Shown here piece by piece: positions 1-10,525 of a stretch of 22,834 bases of DNA. Origin of the DNA: Bigelowiella natans CCMP2755. Taxonomy: Eukaryota > Cercozoa > Chlorarachniophyceae. Below the pieces are notes generated by a model, which saw only the letters and a program-made list of their open reading frames with translations, was not told where the DNA came from and did no database searches. Made by a program: the position numbers and the translations under genes. Location: positions 1-22,834 of the forward strand of contig ADNK01000720.1 in NCBI GenBank assembly GCA_000320545.1. The letters run 5' to 3'. Each line of letters begins with the position of its first letter. Position 1 is the first letter of the stretch.

Positions 1-133
1 ATATATATATATATATATATATATACATCTTTGTCTCTTCTCCCGAATCGTTATCTTCCACCACCACCACCACCATCACCATCACCATCACCACCACCAT
101 CACCACCACCAGCAGCAGCAGCAGCAGCAGCAG
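1..133. repeat. microsatellites at the left edge: (TA)n, (CAC/CAT)n, (CAG)n
   Basis: A TA run at 1-26, then CAC/CAT triplets at about 60-108 and CAG triplets at about 109-133. They lie beyond the last resolved NHL exon, probably in the next intron of that gene. Confidence 0.9.
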
Positions 134-171
134 CTCGTAGCACTTATCGTCTTAAACTATGATGGCCTGAC

Positions 172-1297
172 CGGATTCGTTGCGAGGAAAACTCCCCCAC
201 AAACAAGTTTCCGTTCGGAGTGATCTGCGTTGATGGAGGAGCGGCATGGGGACAAACAAGGGAGGGGAAGGGGGGGGGGTTGCGTTCGCATACAGACAGC
301 AAATTTTTAAAACATAATGACGATTCTCTCCTCTTCCTCCTCTTCCTCCTTATATTTTTCCACCGTCCGCTAATCCTCTCCAACAACACTATCATCATCA
401 TCATCATCATCGTCATCATCATCAAATAAGAGGGTGAGAGGCTGCGTATCGTACGCGCCATACTATACTACTACCACTGCTACCACTGCTACCACTACCA
501 ATACCGCTAGGAGGGATTAGTACCGCTATCGCTTGCGGATGATTAAACTTTGCCCGATATACGGCCCCATCTTGGGTGCCCCTCCCACTGCACCCCTTCA
601 GGCCTGCACACACGGCGAAGGAACGGGTGTGTGTTTCCATGCGATCGATTTCGATCGGAGCATTGGTCGTTTTGTTTCACGAAGAAGAAGGAGAAGGAGA
701 AGGAGGAGGAGGAGGAGGAGGAGAAGAAGAAGAAGAAGAAGAAGAAGGAGGGGTGAGGAAACTTTATCAGCATCTTCTACTACAACTGCTGCTGCTGCTG
801 CTATAATAACCTGCATACGTTGTCACTTGGAAGCCCTCGCCACCAGAGGAAGGCTTGATACGACGAATCCGGTCGTTTTCCTGTTTATGCGTGTAAGATG
901 CGTGCGTGAAAGAAACGAAAAAGGGAAAGAGGGGAAAAGAAAATAGAGAGAGGGGGGGGGGATGGAGGCGGGTTGACGCGTATTTTGACCATTTTTTTTT
1001 AATACCAAATCTGCGACATAAAGGTAGCCGTCCGGCCCAGTCTTGGGGTGGTTGCAAGTACGATTGTTTAAAGATGGGGAAGTGGGTGAGGATTCAAACG
1101 GCGGTTATAGGTTGGGATGTGTGTTAAGGTTGATAAGACGTGTCAATTAATGTGCGAGGAGACGATATTCTTGCATACACACACACACACACAGACACAT
1201 TCTCTCTCTCCCTCTCTCTCTCTCTCTATCTCTCCAAACACGAAATTCGAATGATTGTATTGAGTCTGAAATCTTCAACACAATCGGCGTGTGCATA

Positions 1298-1346
<49 letters not shown>

Positions 1347-1507
1347 AATATACATATAATGAGTGTGTGTGTGTGTGTGTGTCTATATTTGCATGTATTA
1401 TGATGCATATTGTATATTACCGCAATACTATCTGGATTGTCAAACTGAGCGCCTTTTCACGACAATAAGAAAAGGCATGATGGAATACATCATGCATTGC
1501 ACGCAAA

Positions 1508-1542
<35 letters not shown>

Positions 1543-1565
1543 TTACACACTACATATACACGTGT

Positions 1566-1607
<42 letters not shown>

Positions 1608-1980
1608 ATTTTCTAATATTATCTTTTTATATCTGAGTGATCGCGCGCGCGGGGGGGGCGTGTGTGTGTCTCAGCGCCCTCTACAATCCAAAAAAAACCG
1701 TGATGAGGCAGGTGTGAGCACGTTTGCGACTCGAGACAAGGAAACACGTGTCACTACAACAGAACTATCATCTGGAATTCGTGATGACAAATGGCATTGT
1801 TGTGGTTAAAAGGCAGGCCGACCTGGGATGTACTCTGGGTGCCAGTAAGTTTCTTTCAGCATGTCGTCTTTCGGCTCTGCCGGCGCTTGTTCCTGATCCA
1901 AAGCAGCTGAGGATGAGGGGCCGTGCAAGCGTCGTTCTCACCGATTCGTGCTCTTTTCTCATATCATTTCTCCTTTTCTG

Positions 1981-2017
<37 letters not shown>

Positions 2018-2116
2018 CCCCCCCCCCTCCTCATCCAATTCGCATCTTGACTATTATTACCTGCAGCATTCCCAGCCCTCCGGCAAAGGTGACGACCTTT
2101 ATGTATTCCCAAACAC

Positions 2117-2161
<45 letters not shown>

Positions 2162-2538
2162 CACACACACACTCACACACACTACGTGCTATAATAAATG
2201 TCCCATGCAATACTAAGGGAGGGGGGGGGGTAGAGGACAAAAGATTACCTCTCCCTTGGGACTCAGGCGTCGGATTCGATGATTTAATTTATCACAGATG
2301 AAGATATCTCCGCTGGTAGCGTTGCAGGTGACGTCTGACCACAGCAAACACATCAGCACGTGGTAGCAGGACGCTATGGATGATGAGTCGCCAAACAATG
2401 GCCGTTGGGGAAATAGTAACACGTGCGTGTGAGCAGCAGCAGTACCGCTGGGGTGGTAGAAATCGGCCCAGTCCGCCTGATATTGAGGAGGGGGGGGGGG
2501 GGGGGGGTTATCGGTGTTAATTATCTACGAGAGAATAT

Positions 2539-2580
<42 letters not shown>

Positions 2581-2880
2581 GCCATCTTCGAATACTCTCT
2601 TTCTTTCTTTCTTTCTCTCTTTCTATTTTACATTTACCGGTCCATCCCACCACCCAAACATTCCACAGCCTGGTGATAACGACGACAGCGACGACGACAA
2701 GGAGGGGAAGGGGGAGGGGGGAGAGAAGCACGAGAAGGACGATAAATGAATGACAGCTGAGGCAAGTTCTTCACAGTATGGAAGAAGCGATGGGGACTTG
2801 TGTGCGATGTGCGAGTGCTGCTCATCGAAGCAAATCGGTACATCTTTACCCCAGCAATCACATACCAATGCTAAATATAA

Positions 2881-2919
<39 letters not shown>

Positions 2920-3203
2920 TACCGCTGCTGGTGATGATGATGCTACTACGGTTCAACTACCAGCAATGGTTGTCACATTCGCTTGCCAAGGCGGATGCCG
3001 AGAGGACGACTCTGGTTGGTTTCCGCTGTTTGTTTCTCCTCCATAATCTCTCCTCCCCCCGTCCTTCTCAGCCGCAGATCCGTCCTCCTGCTGCATTTCA
3101 ATGTCCCCATCACCGTTGTCGTTGTCGCTATCGCAGCGCATTACCCGCTTCCAAAATCCACCCTCCGCGAGATCGATCTGCCGAATCTAAGATAGCGTAT
3201 ACC

Positions 3204-3260
<57 letters not shown>

Positions 3261-3611
3261 GTCCTTTGCTTATTTTTGTAGACGCTGCGGTGATGATGAG
3301 ATGCAAGAGAGCTTCACCCTGCTTGCTTTCTTATCCGCAACGATGAGGGACCCTATTGTACAATACCACAAAACCAAGAAACATGGCTCATATCACATGG
3401 AAATACATAGGTGAGGTCGCTGCTATTGAAGCTTCACACATGTCTGGTGTGTGCGTGTGTGTGTGTGTTTGGGTGCTGTGATGATGCTATTTGGGGTAGC
3501 TCATGATAACAAAAAGGACGTTGCTTCGCACCGGAAGGAGTCACCGCTAGGCCGAACGGGGCGAGAAAGCTAAATGGAATTTAAAATGGCAGAACACGTG
3601 AGAGGGAGATT

Positions 3612-3642
<31 letters not shown>

Positions 3643-3939
3643 GAGGGGGGGGGGGGGGGAGGGAGAGATGTCGTGCTCTATACTGCTAGTGGACGAGCTG
3701 CAATCTCAACGTTGCACTCGTTGTCGTCGTTGTCGTCATCATCTACTTACGAGGCCTCTGTGCCAATGCCGTCGCGGTGCACCACAAGAGCGTTGTAGTC
3801 TTGCGATCCAGCAATAGTCACGACGTAGCCTGAGCCATCGGTTGGTGTACGATGAGCGCAGATGCCAAAAATAAGGAGAAGAACAAGAACAAGAACAAGA
3901 ACAAGAAGAAATGGGAAAACAAGATGATGGTGATGATGG

Positions 3940-3970
<31 letters not shown>

Positions 3971-4321
3971 AGCACTTGCTGAGTAATCAGGCGAGCAAGA
4001 ACAGCATGCGCTGAATCGTGAACGACTGCTACTACTACTACAACTACTACCACTACTATTAACACTACTACTCAGCTACTAAATCCGATGGTAGCTCCCA
4101 CCTTTTGGCCTGACTGGGAGAGGCGTAGTCACCTCCCCCTTTTCGTCGACCTGGGGCGCGTGCCAATCGAAGTTGCTGGGCGGAGCGCCATAGCTTGGCG
4201 TGGCGACTGGATCTTGGTGTAGGACATCGTTCTCAGACATAAACCCGAGATAGTTACGATCGTAAAGATTGTCATCGACTTCGCCTTGTTTCCTGGGTCT
4301 CGATGCTTCTCGTGCCTCTCG
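172..4321 (-). CDS. NHL-repeat beta-propeller protein, 16 small exons, 3' end off the left edge
   Basis: No single long ORF exists; I rebuilt the gene by reading the minus strand for NHL motifs and GT..AG borders. Exons in order of translation: 4102-4321, 3751-3829, 3532-3569, 3318-3352, 2961-3186, 2638-2669, 2446-2476, 2249-2334, 2061-2096, 1823-1892, 1685-1771, 1421-1452, 1006-1041, 811-880, 524-603, 172-224. Every junction keeps phase, and several rebuild conserved residues, for example VTTIAG+CGMFGWWDGP, FYHPS+DVTCN and PSG+SLIVADKKASR+IRQ. Repeated elements are a VTTIAG/VVTFAG/VTTYAG strand, a DG turn, a HP/NP motif (FYHP, QFDNP, KFNHP) and GxLxVADxxxxRIR (IFICDKLNHRIRRL, YLYVADLENDRIRRI, NLFVGEFSSQRIR). 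At least five blades are visible. Exon 2961-3186 carries an acidic, low-complexity loop. NHL propellers usually mediate protein or RNA binding; the partner cannot be inferred here. The least certain borders are those of 1685-1771 (donor GTAGAG) and of the first exon. Confidence 0.8.
679..752. repeat. GAA/GGA purine microsatellite
   Basis: About 70 bases of nearly uninterrupted purine on the plus strand, within the NHL-gene intron between exons 811-880 and 524-603. Confidence 0.9.
1176..1606. repeat. microsatellites around NHL exon 1421-1452: CA, CT, TA, GT runs
   Basis: CA at about 1176-1192, CT at about 1200-1228, TA at about 1304-1341, GT at about 1362-1382, CA at 1511-1539 and GT at about 1567-1605. 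The 32-bp exon 1421-1452 sits between them. Confidence 0.9.
1984..2182. repeat. (CT)n plus C run and (CA)n microsatellites in two NHL-gene introns
   Basis: CT at 1984-2014 continues into a C run, and CA with interruptions lies at about 2112-2182. They flank the 36-bp exon 2061-2096 on either side. Confidence 0.9.
2490..2577. repeat. poly-G run and (TA)n in an NHL-gene intron
   Basis: Eighteen G in a row at 2490-2507 and a TA run at 2546-2577. On the minus strand the G run is a C tract just upstream of the acceptor of exon 2446-2476, so it serves as the polypyrimidine tract. Confidence 0.85.
2881..3256. repeat. (TA)n and (CA)n(TA)n flanking NHL exon 2961-3186
   Basis: TA at about 2882-2913, CA at about 3204-3220 and TA at about 3221-3255, one in each intron beside this exon. 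Confidence 0.9.
3611..3970. repeat. (GA)n, poly-G, (AAGAAC)n and (GAT)n microsatellites
   Basis: GA at about 3612-3640 ending in a G run to about 3659; AAGAAC repeats at about 3878-3905; GAT triplets at about 3918-3969. They lie in the introns on either side of NHL exon 3751-3829. ACT triplets follow at about 4027-4075. Confidence 0.9.
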
Positions 4322-4525
4322 CTTGAAGAGGGGGGGGAGGGGAAAATAGATACATGCCGTTAGTGTGGAGTAATTGATATTATTTTATGGCATGGTGTGC
4401 ACGGGCATGCCGGCGAAGAACGCAACTCACCACAACAAGCATCAAGCGTGAAATCCATATAATGTGTACGGGTTTATAGCTAGAATACGTATTATGTACA
4501 TGTGTTTTGTGTCCGGATTTTTGGG

Positions 4526-4550
4526 GTGTGTGTGTGTGTGTGTGTGTGTG
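4526..4550. repeat. (GT)n microsatellite
   Basis: A pure GT run between the two first NHL-gene exons; it marks where the minus-strand coding-like frame of the 4654-4799 exon stops looking like protein. Confidence 0.9.
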
Positions 4551-4653
4551 TTTGTCTGCGCGCGCCCGATATGATTTTCTCGATTTTCTGTCTCCTTGTG
4601 CGGATCATTGAGTCGGTGATGAAAGGGGAGAAGGTGTTTTCAAGGATTTCTAC

Positions 4654-4799
4654 ATCAATGTAGGTCTTGCCCTCTAACTCAACGTTGCGGCTACGCTGTT
4701 CGGCAGGCCCGTCTTTGACTCGCTGGACGATCTGAAGCTCCTCGTCCTCTTCTTCGCGATCCAGCTCTTCTTCCAAAGCTGCTAAAGCTTCCTCCCCCG
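4654..4799 (-). CDS. probable upstream exon of the NHL-repeat gene (acidic, coiled-coil-like)
   Basis: The minus strand is open here and encodes a highly charged segment (EEELDREEEDEELQIVQR, then VELEGKTYID) that looks helical. The acceptor TTTTCTCTCGAATGCAG ends at 4800, and a GTAGAA donor at 4653 gives phase 0, matching the phase-0 start of exon 4102-4321. The reading frame stays open past this donor to the CA repeat near 4550, so the exon may be longer with another, unseen donor. I could not find the start codon. A minus-strand ATG at 5341 (beginning MSTVALVVSLIYFQPG) is a possible first exon, but no splice path to it was resolved. Confidence 0.45.
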
Positions 4800-5423
4800 C
4801 TGCATTCGAGAGAAAATACCACTAATCAAAATGACACACTAGATGCTGAGGGGAAATGGAGGGAGGGAGGGGGGAGGAAGGGGTGTTTTTAATTCGAGCT
4901 GCGGAGGGGGCAAGCCGATGCTCTGATGCTCTCCTGATATCGATCGCATTTGAAAATAAGCAGTTTCGCCGATATATTTTAGGTGTTTTCCGTCTATTAA
5001 TCGTTCTGTTTATTCAAAAAATCTCACCTTTCGCTTCGGTCTCTGTAAAAATGAGCCGACTTGTTTTTAGGAGCGTAAACATGCTAAAAACATCGTACAT
5101 ATTTTAACGAATTTTTCTCACGACGAACGGCTTTGGGCAGCCGACACAACTCGTCCAGAAGGGAGGAACGGACGCGTAAAAAGGAGATTTCGGAATCAAT
5201 TTTGTGGCCCCTGCGCGCCGTGCAATTTACGTTATTACGACAATTAAGTTGTGTATTAGAATAAAAATAGCGAATATTTTCCAACAGCTGATATCCAGGT
5301 TGGAAATAGATTAGGCTGACAACAAGAGCCACTGTGCTCATTGAAGCCCCCTCTCCCCTACTACCTCTTTATGGATTGCTTTCTTCATTTACCCCAAATA
5401 TAGGCCCTGCCAGGAAGCTGGCT
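4800..5423. promoter_or_regulatory. divergent intergenic region between the NHL and DUF1415-SET genes
   Basis: The two genes point away from each other, so this 0.6 kb stretch should hold both promoters and 5' ends. It contains a G-rich stretch at 4856-4890 and AT-rich DNA from about 4950 to 5110 and around 5230-5280. I see no clear TATA box or other specific site. The plus-strand frame of the SET gene is open from at least 5334 to its first ATG at 5424. A possible acceptor (CAAATATAG before GCCCTGCC near 5402) means an upstream exon is not excluded. Confidence 0.4.
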
Positions 5424-8038
5424 ATGGAAATCCCTCGCCATCTCCTTTACCATCGCAATGTTGATCCCCTCCTACGAAGGTTAGCCCTAGTGGGACTTAC
5501 CGTGATTCCACTGTTGTTCTCCAGCAGCCCGACTTGGCCACATCTTCGATCGCACGCACTGAAGCCAGCAGGCAATCGGATAACGCTCCGACGACTGCAG
5601 ATTTCTTTCTCACCCTCCCATTCCCCGTGGCCTCGTCCATCTCTTCGGGCGACGAGGTGCAATCATAAGAGTGGTGTTACGACCGAGAATAGCCGAGGGG
5701 GGGGACAGGAGCCTTCACATTTCTCAAACCAGACGGCGCAGTGGCTGAGTCAAGTAATTATCGGAATGGATGTTTGCCCTTGGGCAGGAAGGATGCCTCA
5801 AAAGGCACCCATGATCCTTCCATCGACCTCATCGCCGAAACAACCCGCGACGGCGGAGCAGCGTGCGGGTCTTAATTTAATCGAGCTCAGCGAAGATCAG
5901 GAGAGTAGCATTCCTGCGATTATAGAACATGTCAAAGAAGAGGCTAGAAGACTCGCCGCTGTTGACTTAACGACAAAAGCGACGACGCTGTTGATACTTC
6001 CGGGGAGACAGCCCTTCACAAGATCCTTCTCTGCTTTCCTCTCTTCCCTGCTGCCTCAGGCTTCAACGGCTGCTTTCGAGGCCACGGGGGGGGCAATCCA
6101 AGTCGTCCCCTTTCACCCCAACGCCACATACGCCGAGGAGGACGATGCATATGACTTCTCCACGCGCTCGCCATACCCAACGCTACATCTGCTCAGGGAA
6201 TCGGACCTGCGAGCCGCAGAGACAGAGCTTCAGAGTCGCTTTGGCGATGTTGATAACTTCAAGGCGCGTAACGCTCGCTATCTCAGGGCCGTTGGCTTCC
6301 ATGAGATGACGCAGTTCATCGAGGGAATTAAAAACGGGAGAGCGGTCGATCGATCATCATCATCATTATCATCATCATCATCATCATTGCCGTCATCTCC
6401 TCCTTTCCCCGCCCCTGCCAACGAAGAAGAATGGATCCTTGGAGGCAAGCTGAGGCGTTGGCTAACACAGGATCCTTCGCTTTCTTCTACGCAGAAAAAC
6501 AGCAGCCATGAGGACCAAGATAGGGGAGCCAAGACTGGGGCGGCGGCAACTTCCTCCTCTCCTTCAGGCTGCTGCGAAGCCGTTTTGGCCAAGCTAAAAA
6601 TCGTCGAGAACATCGACGGGTACGGCTCCGGGGCCGTCGCGACGAGGGCGATTCGGCGCGGGGAAGTGATCGTGCGGATTCCTGCTAGAGCTTTGATGAC
6701 CGCAGACACGGCTCGCACGGACCCTGTTCTCGGCCCAATCGTCGTCAACGGCGAGGGGGGGGGGGCGATGACGGACGGGCAGTGCCTGCTGCTCGCCCTT
6801 CTGTATCACTCATACCTCGGGACGCGATCGCCGTGGCACGACTACATAGCAATCCTGCCTCAACCGCCGCCATGGCAAGGCCTTTCGCATCCTCCTTCAG
6901 ATGCTACAGCGGGGGCGTCATCGTGTTCCCCCTCCCTATCCTCGACCCCCTCATTCGAGCACCCTCTTCTTCTGGGGAGGGAAGCGCGCGAGCAGCTCCT
7001 TGGCTCTACCCCTTTGCGGACAGCGCTGGATGCTCGTGAGCAGCATGTGAGGGAGGATATGGACACTCTCAATTCGGCGTTAGCAGCCGCTGCAGCAGCC
7101 TTCTCGGGTACTTCGTACACATCTCCATCATCATCATCATCACCACCACCATCACCATCAGCAGCAACAGCAGCTGTACCAGCTGCAACGACTCGTAAAT
7201 ATGAGGGAGACGAGCTGGAAGAGAGTAGTCCGGAGCCCTCCCCCACCCCCCACCTCCTCCGTCCGCCTCCCAACCTCACGTACGATCAGGTGGCGTGGGC
7301 CTCCGCGATCGTAGCCTCGCGCGCGTTCCGCATCGGCTGCGGTTTCGAGGACGGCAGCGACGACGATGATGATGGTGACGGCAAGGCGAGCGTCCTGCCA
7401 CCCCCACCCACTTCGGTCTCCTTGCTGCGGTCTACTATATATACGCCTCCCATGGCCAAGGGAAGAACAGCTTTCCCTGGATGCCATCCCGACGACAACA
7501 ACAGCAGGCTCCGTTCTTCAAACGTCGTTGCTCTGGTGCCCTGGGCCGATATGCTGAATCATGGGGAATCCGTGGGAATGGACGGCATTCTGCGCTGGGA
7601 GGAGGGGAGGGGGGGGGTTAAGAGGGAGCGCAGGGATGATGACGCTTTTCATGCGCACAATGCCCGCGACGATAGCTGCAGCGATGACTTCGCGGTAACT
7701 ACGACTACTGTTGCTGCTACTACTACTATCACTAATACCTCGAGAATAGATATGATATTTTTCGAGCGATAAGGCTTATCGCTGCGCGATGCATCGATCC
7801 TCATTACCAATACGTCACCGCGGTAACGGAGACTTTCTATCGTATATTTCTAAGAATCTGAAAGTTGCATGCTCAAGAACATAGCAATTCTCAAGAGTTT
7901 TGTTGTTTTGTGGTGCGTTGTACCTGCTGACACCATCAGGTGCTACGAGCGGACACCGAGTATCGTCCTGGCGAGCAGGTTTTCGACTCTTATGGGATCA
8001 ACCTCTCCCCAATTGAAGCGTTCTTGAACTATGGTGAA

Positions 8039-8080
<42 letters not shown>

Positions 8081-8778
8081 GAGGGGGGGGGGGGGGGTAA
8101 TAAAGAACACAAGCACGACGCGACGTGACCTAGAACGTAATGGGGGGCCTTTAAGATAACGAATCAAGTTGCCACTCGTCCAAAAAAACACAACAACAAA
8201 ATCAAAAATGAACTTGCAAAATAGGCCGCTGGTTCCCATAATAATGCAGAGGTTTCCTGCCCCTTCCTTCTCGCTGAACGGTTTTCGTCTCACAGGTTTT
8301 GCAAGCGTATCCGAGGCTACCAGCAATAGCAGAGGAGCGTCCTTGGAGAACAAGAAAGCAGGGCAAACTGCGTGGCTTCCCCTTGAAGAGCTAGTGCGTG
8401 CTGCAGGAACTCACTGTAGCCCTGGCATCGACGAAGAGACGGGGGAGCACGCGCTCATCTTGAAGCTGCTCTCGATGTCAGTGCCGTCCTCTATGCTTGC
8501 GATCGATCCCTCCACTTCCGAGCGATCGCTGGAGCGCATGGTGGCGCCGGTTGAGTGGTCGTTTGACATCGGCGGCGCCAGCGACGAGTTCTACAGCGAC
8601 GAGGATGAAGATTTTGACGGCGAACTCCCCAACTACTTCGACTCTGGTTGTCCCTTAGCTTGAGCTGTACCTGAGCTTGCCCTCCGATCAATATAGCAGA
8701 AGAGGGAGGGGGGAGGGGGGGGAGGCTTTGTCTGAAAATTGTTATCAACACACATGATTCATATTACATAAATATATA

Positions 8779-8819
<41 letters not shown>

Positions 8820-9348
8820 TATAGGGTGGGAAAGCAGCCAAGAGGAGGGGGGAGAAGATGAAGAAGGAAAGGAAGGAGACGGCCAGCATTATGGAGAAAG
8901 ACACAGGCCATCACCACCAATTACCTCTGCAGCGAGTGAGCAAGAGCCCGCTGTCGAAGCAAGCTTAGGCGTGGCCAAGATTCTAGTCGCAACGCACCGC
9001 GATCTGATAAAAGCTGGGTGGAGCATGCAGGGAGGTATCGAGGGCCCAATAAGTGCTAAATCCAAGTTCAAAGCGCAGGGCCTGGCAGCGAAGCTCTCCG
9101 TTTCAGTTGCAAATCGGCTGCATACTCCGGAAGAGGATGCCTGGGAGACCGAACTTGAGTCCAGGGCACTTCGAGCTATAGCCCTTGCTTGCAGGCAAAT
9201 GGCAGTGAAATATGAGGCCGCCATTTCCGAGCAGCGAAGTCTCCCTAACACCACGAGTATAGCAAGGTCTGGGATCAATCGAGGCTATTCACACATCGCA
9301 CAGGAAGCTGCAAAGCTGATGCGTCACCAAGCAACAGCTTTCAGGTAG
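5424..9348 (+). CDS. DUF1415 domain fused to an RLSMT/SETD3-type SET-domain protein methyltransferase, 4 exons
   Basis: Exons are 5424-7694, 7940-8033, 8296-8646 and 8933-9348, giving 1043 codons plus TAG. Intron 1 is phase 0; introns 2 and 3 are phase 1, and the second junction rebuilds the family motif NYG+F. Residues 18-34 form a hydrophobic stretch (LALVGLTVIPLLF) inside a basic, Ser-rich N-terminus, which suggests organelle or secretory targeting. Residues about 104-292 match DUF1415: VIIGMDVCPWAG, TTLLILPG, IQVVPFHPNATYA, RSPYPTLHLLRESDL. A poly-Ser linker follows. The SET part starts near 391 with DGYGSGAV and RRGE, is interrupted by a long low-complexity insertion (about 480-690), and resumes with VPWADMLNHGE (Asn712-His713) and YRPGEQVFDSYG (likely catalytic Tyr775). 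The C-terminal part (about 790-1043) resembles the Rubisco-LSMT substrate-binding domain, ending in a CRQMAVKYEAAISEQ helix. The likely activity is AdoMet-dependent lysine or histidine methylation; the substrate is unknown. DUF1415 has no known function. Intron 3 has a weak donor (GTTGTC). The stop at 9346 lies within a donor-like GTAGAAGT, so a further exon is possible. Confidence 0.85.
8039..8097. repeat. (TA)n and poly-G in intron 2 of the SET gene
   Basis: A TA run begins a few bases after the GTGAAG donor of intron 2 and is followed by 16 G. A second TA run lies in intron 3 at about 8785-8816. Confidence 0.9.
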
Positions 9349-10171
9349 AAGTAGTGGTAGTAGTACATGTAGCGGCAAGATTCGCAGCTTGTGAATCCTT
9401 ATCGTCATTGTTTTTAATGATTTTTGTTGTATTCTACGGCACACCGCGCGGTGTTTGTGTTGTTGTTGTCTGCCTCGCTATCAAACGCATGCTTCCTTTC
9501 ACTTTTGTGCCGCTGGGCCAAGTATTTTACCTTGAGGTGCGTATTCATTCTATGTCATTCGTGTATGTCGAAATGCCAGGTGTGCCTCTGAAGTGTATTT
9601 CAGTCGGGCAAATATGCTACTTGATAGGCCGAGTTGGTAGTGATCGTAAGTGCCATGCAATACGCATGTCTAGATTGGGGAGTGTTCGCACTGACTTTTG
9701 GTTGAGAAGGGTGCTAGGGGTTGTGATGTAAACGAGTCAATCTGAATTTTGAATAGTCCTTCTGTCCAGTTTGTGTGCATGTATTTCATAGTTCCACATT
9801 TCCATACGAAGCATAGCTAGCTAGCTAGCAACGCATTGTGGTTCAGCACCATGTCTGCTTGCATGTCCGCACGCATGCGCTGTCCAGACGACTTTAGCAG
9901 CACTGTGGTGCATGTGCACGATTTCATCACAATGTAGCGCTCGATGTTTAGCCAGCTAGCTAGATCAGAGAAAGAAGCTGCCGCGTGTTCACTCGTGATC
10001 ATGCGAACACCATGCATTTTTTGAGACTATTATTGCTACCACCATATGCGCTCAAGCGACACAAAAACCAGATTTCTTCGCAGGTCGCGATTGAATATTC
10101 GATTCGAGCTGTGCACGCTATCGCATTATTCTGTTTGTTATTGTGTGATTATGATCGATGACCCACAACAG

Positions 10172-10212
<41 letters not shown>

Positions 10213-10525
10213 TCCACGTACGTACATGATGTAGCCATGCTTCTGCAGGCCGGTTCTCATATTTCGACTAAGATTAATGACGGGGCTAGTACGTACGCAT
10301 GAACCTTTCATGCACAATTAGCTCTACACACACCACTGCGTTCGCTAACTACAGCGTGCTAATCTGTACGTACATAGATATCTCATTATCTACTATACAG
10401 ACTGATGTCATTACAAGCTGCACCCCAACAATGGCGCTAGCAGGAAAATGCTTCACGCATGTGCTCTACATATCTAGACATGGCTACCGCGTTATCGTTT
10501 ACAAACAAACTAATCTCATAACGTG
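9349..10525. other. 1.2 kb without a recognisable gene
   Basis: The first few hundred bases are probably the 3' untranslated region of the SET gene. A plus-strand frame at 9354-9731 encodes a Val/Cys/Phe-rich peptide that matches no family and follows the stop directly. AGCTAGCT-type palindromic runs occur near 9817-9830 and 9953-9962, and a CA microsatellite lies at 10173-10208. TACGTACGT-like words occur near 10217 and 10291. I see no tRNA, terminal repeat or reverse transcriptase motif. Confidence 0.5.
10173..10208. repeat. (CA)n microsatellite
   Basis: A pure CA run in the gene-free region between the SET gene and the two-protease ORF. Confidence 0.9.

Noticed and set aside
533-946. Plus-strand Arg-rich ORF
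   Set aside because: Translated GAA/GGA microsatellite lying over minus-strand NHL exons and an intron.
1363-1809. Plus-strand VCVCVC/THTHTH ORF
   Set aside because: It is a reading of CA/GT microsatellites opposite the NHL gene.
2634-2916. Minus-strand open stretch between NHL exons 2961-3186 and 2638-2669 as an extra exon
   Set aside because: No NHL motif, and the two flanking exons already join in phase to give VTTIAG+CGMFGWWDGP.
9354-9731. 125-codon plus-strand ORF after the SET stop
   Set aside because: No family match and untranslated-region-like composition. A further exon through the donor-like site at 9346 could not be excluded but has no support.
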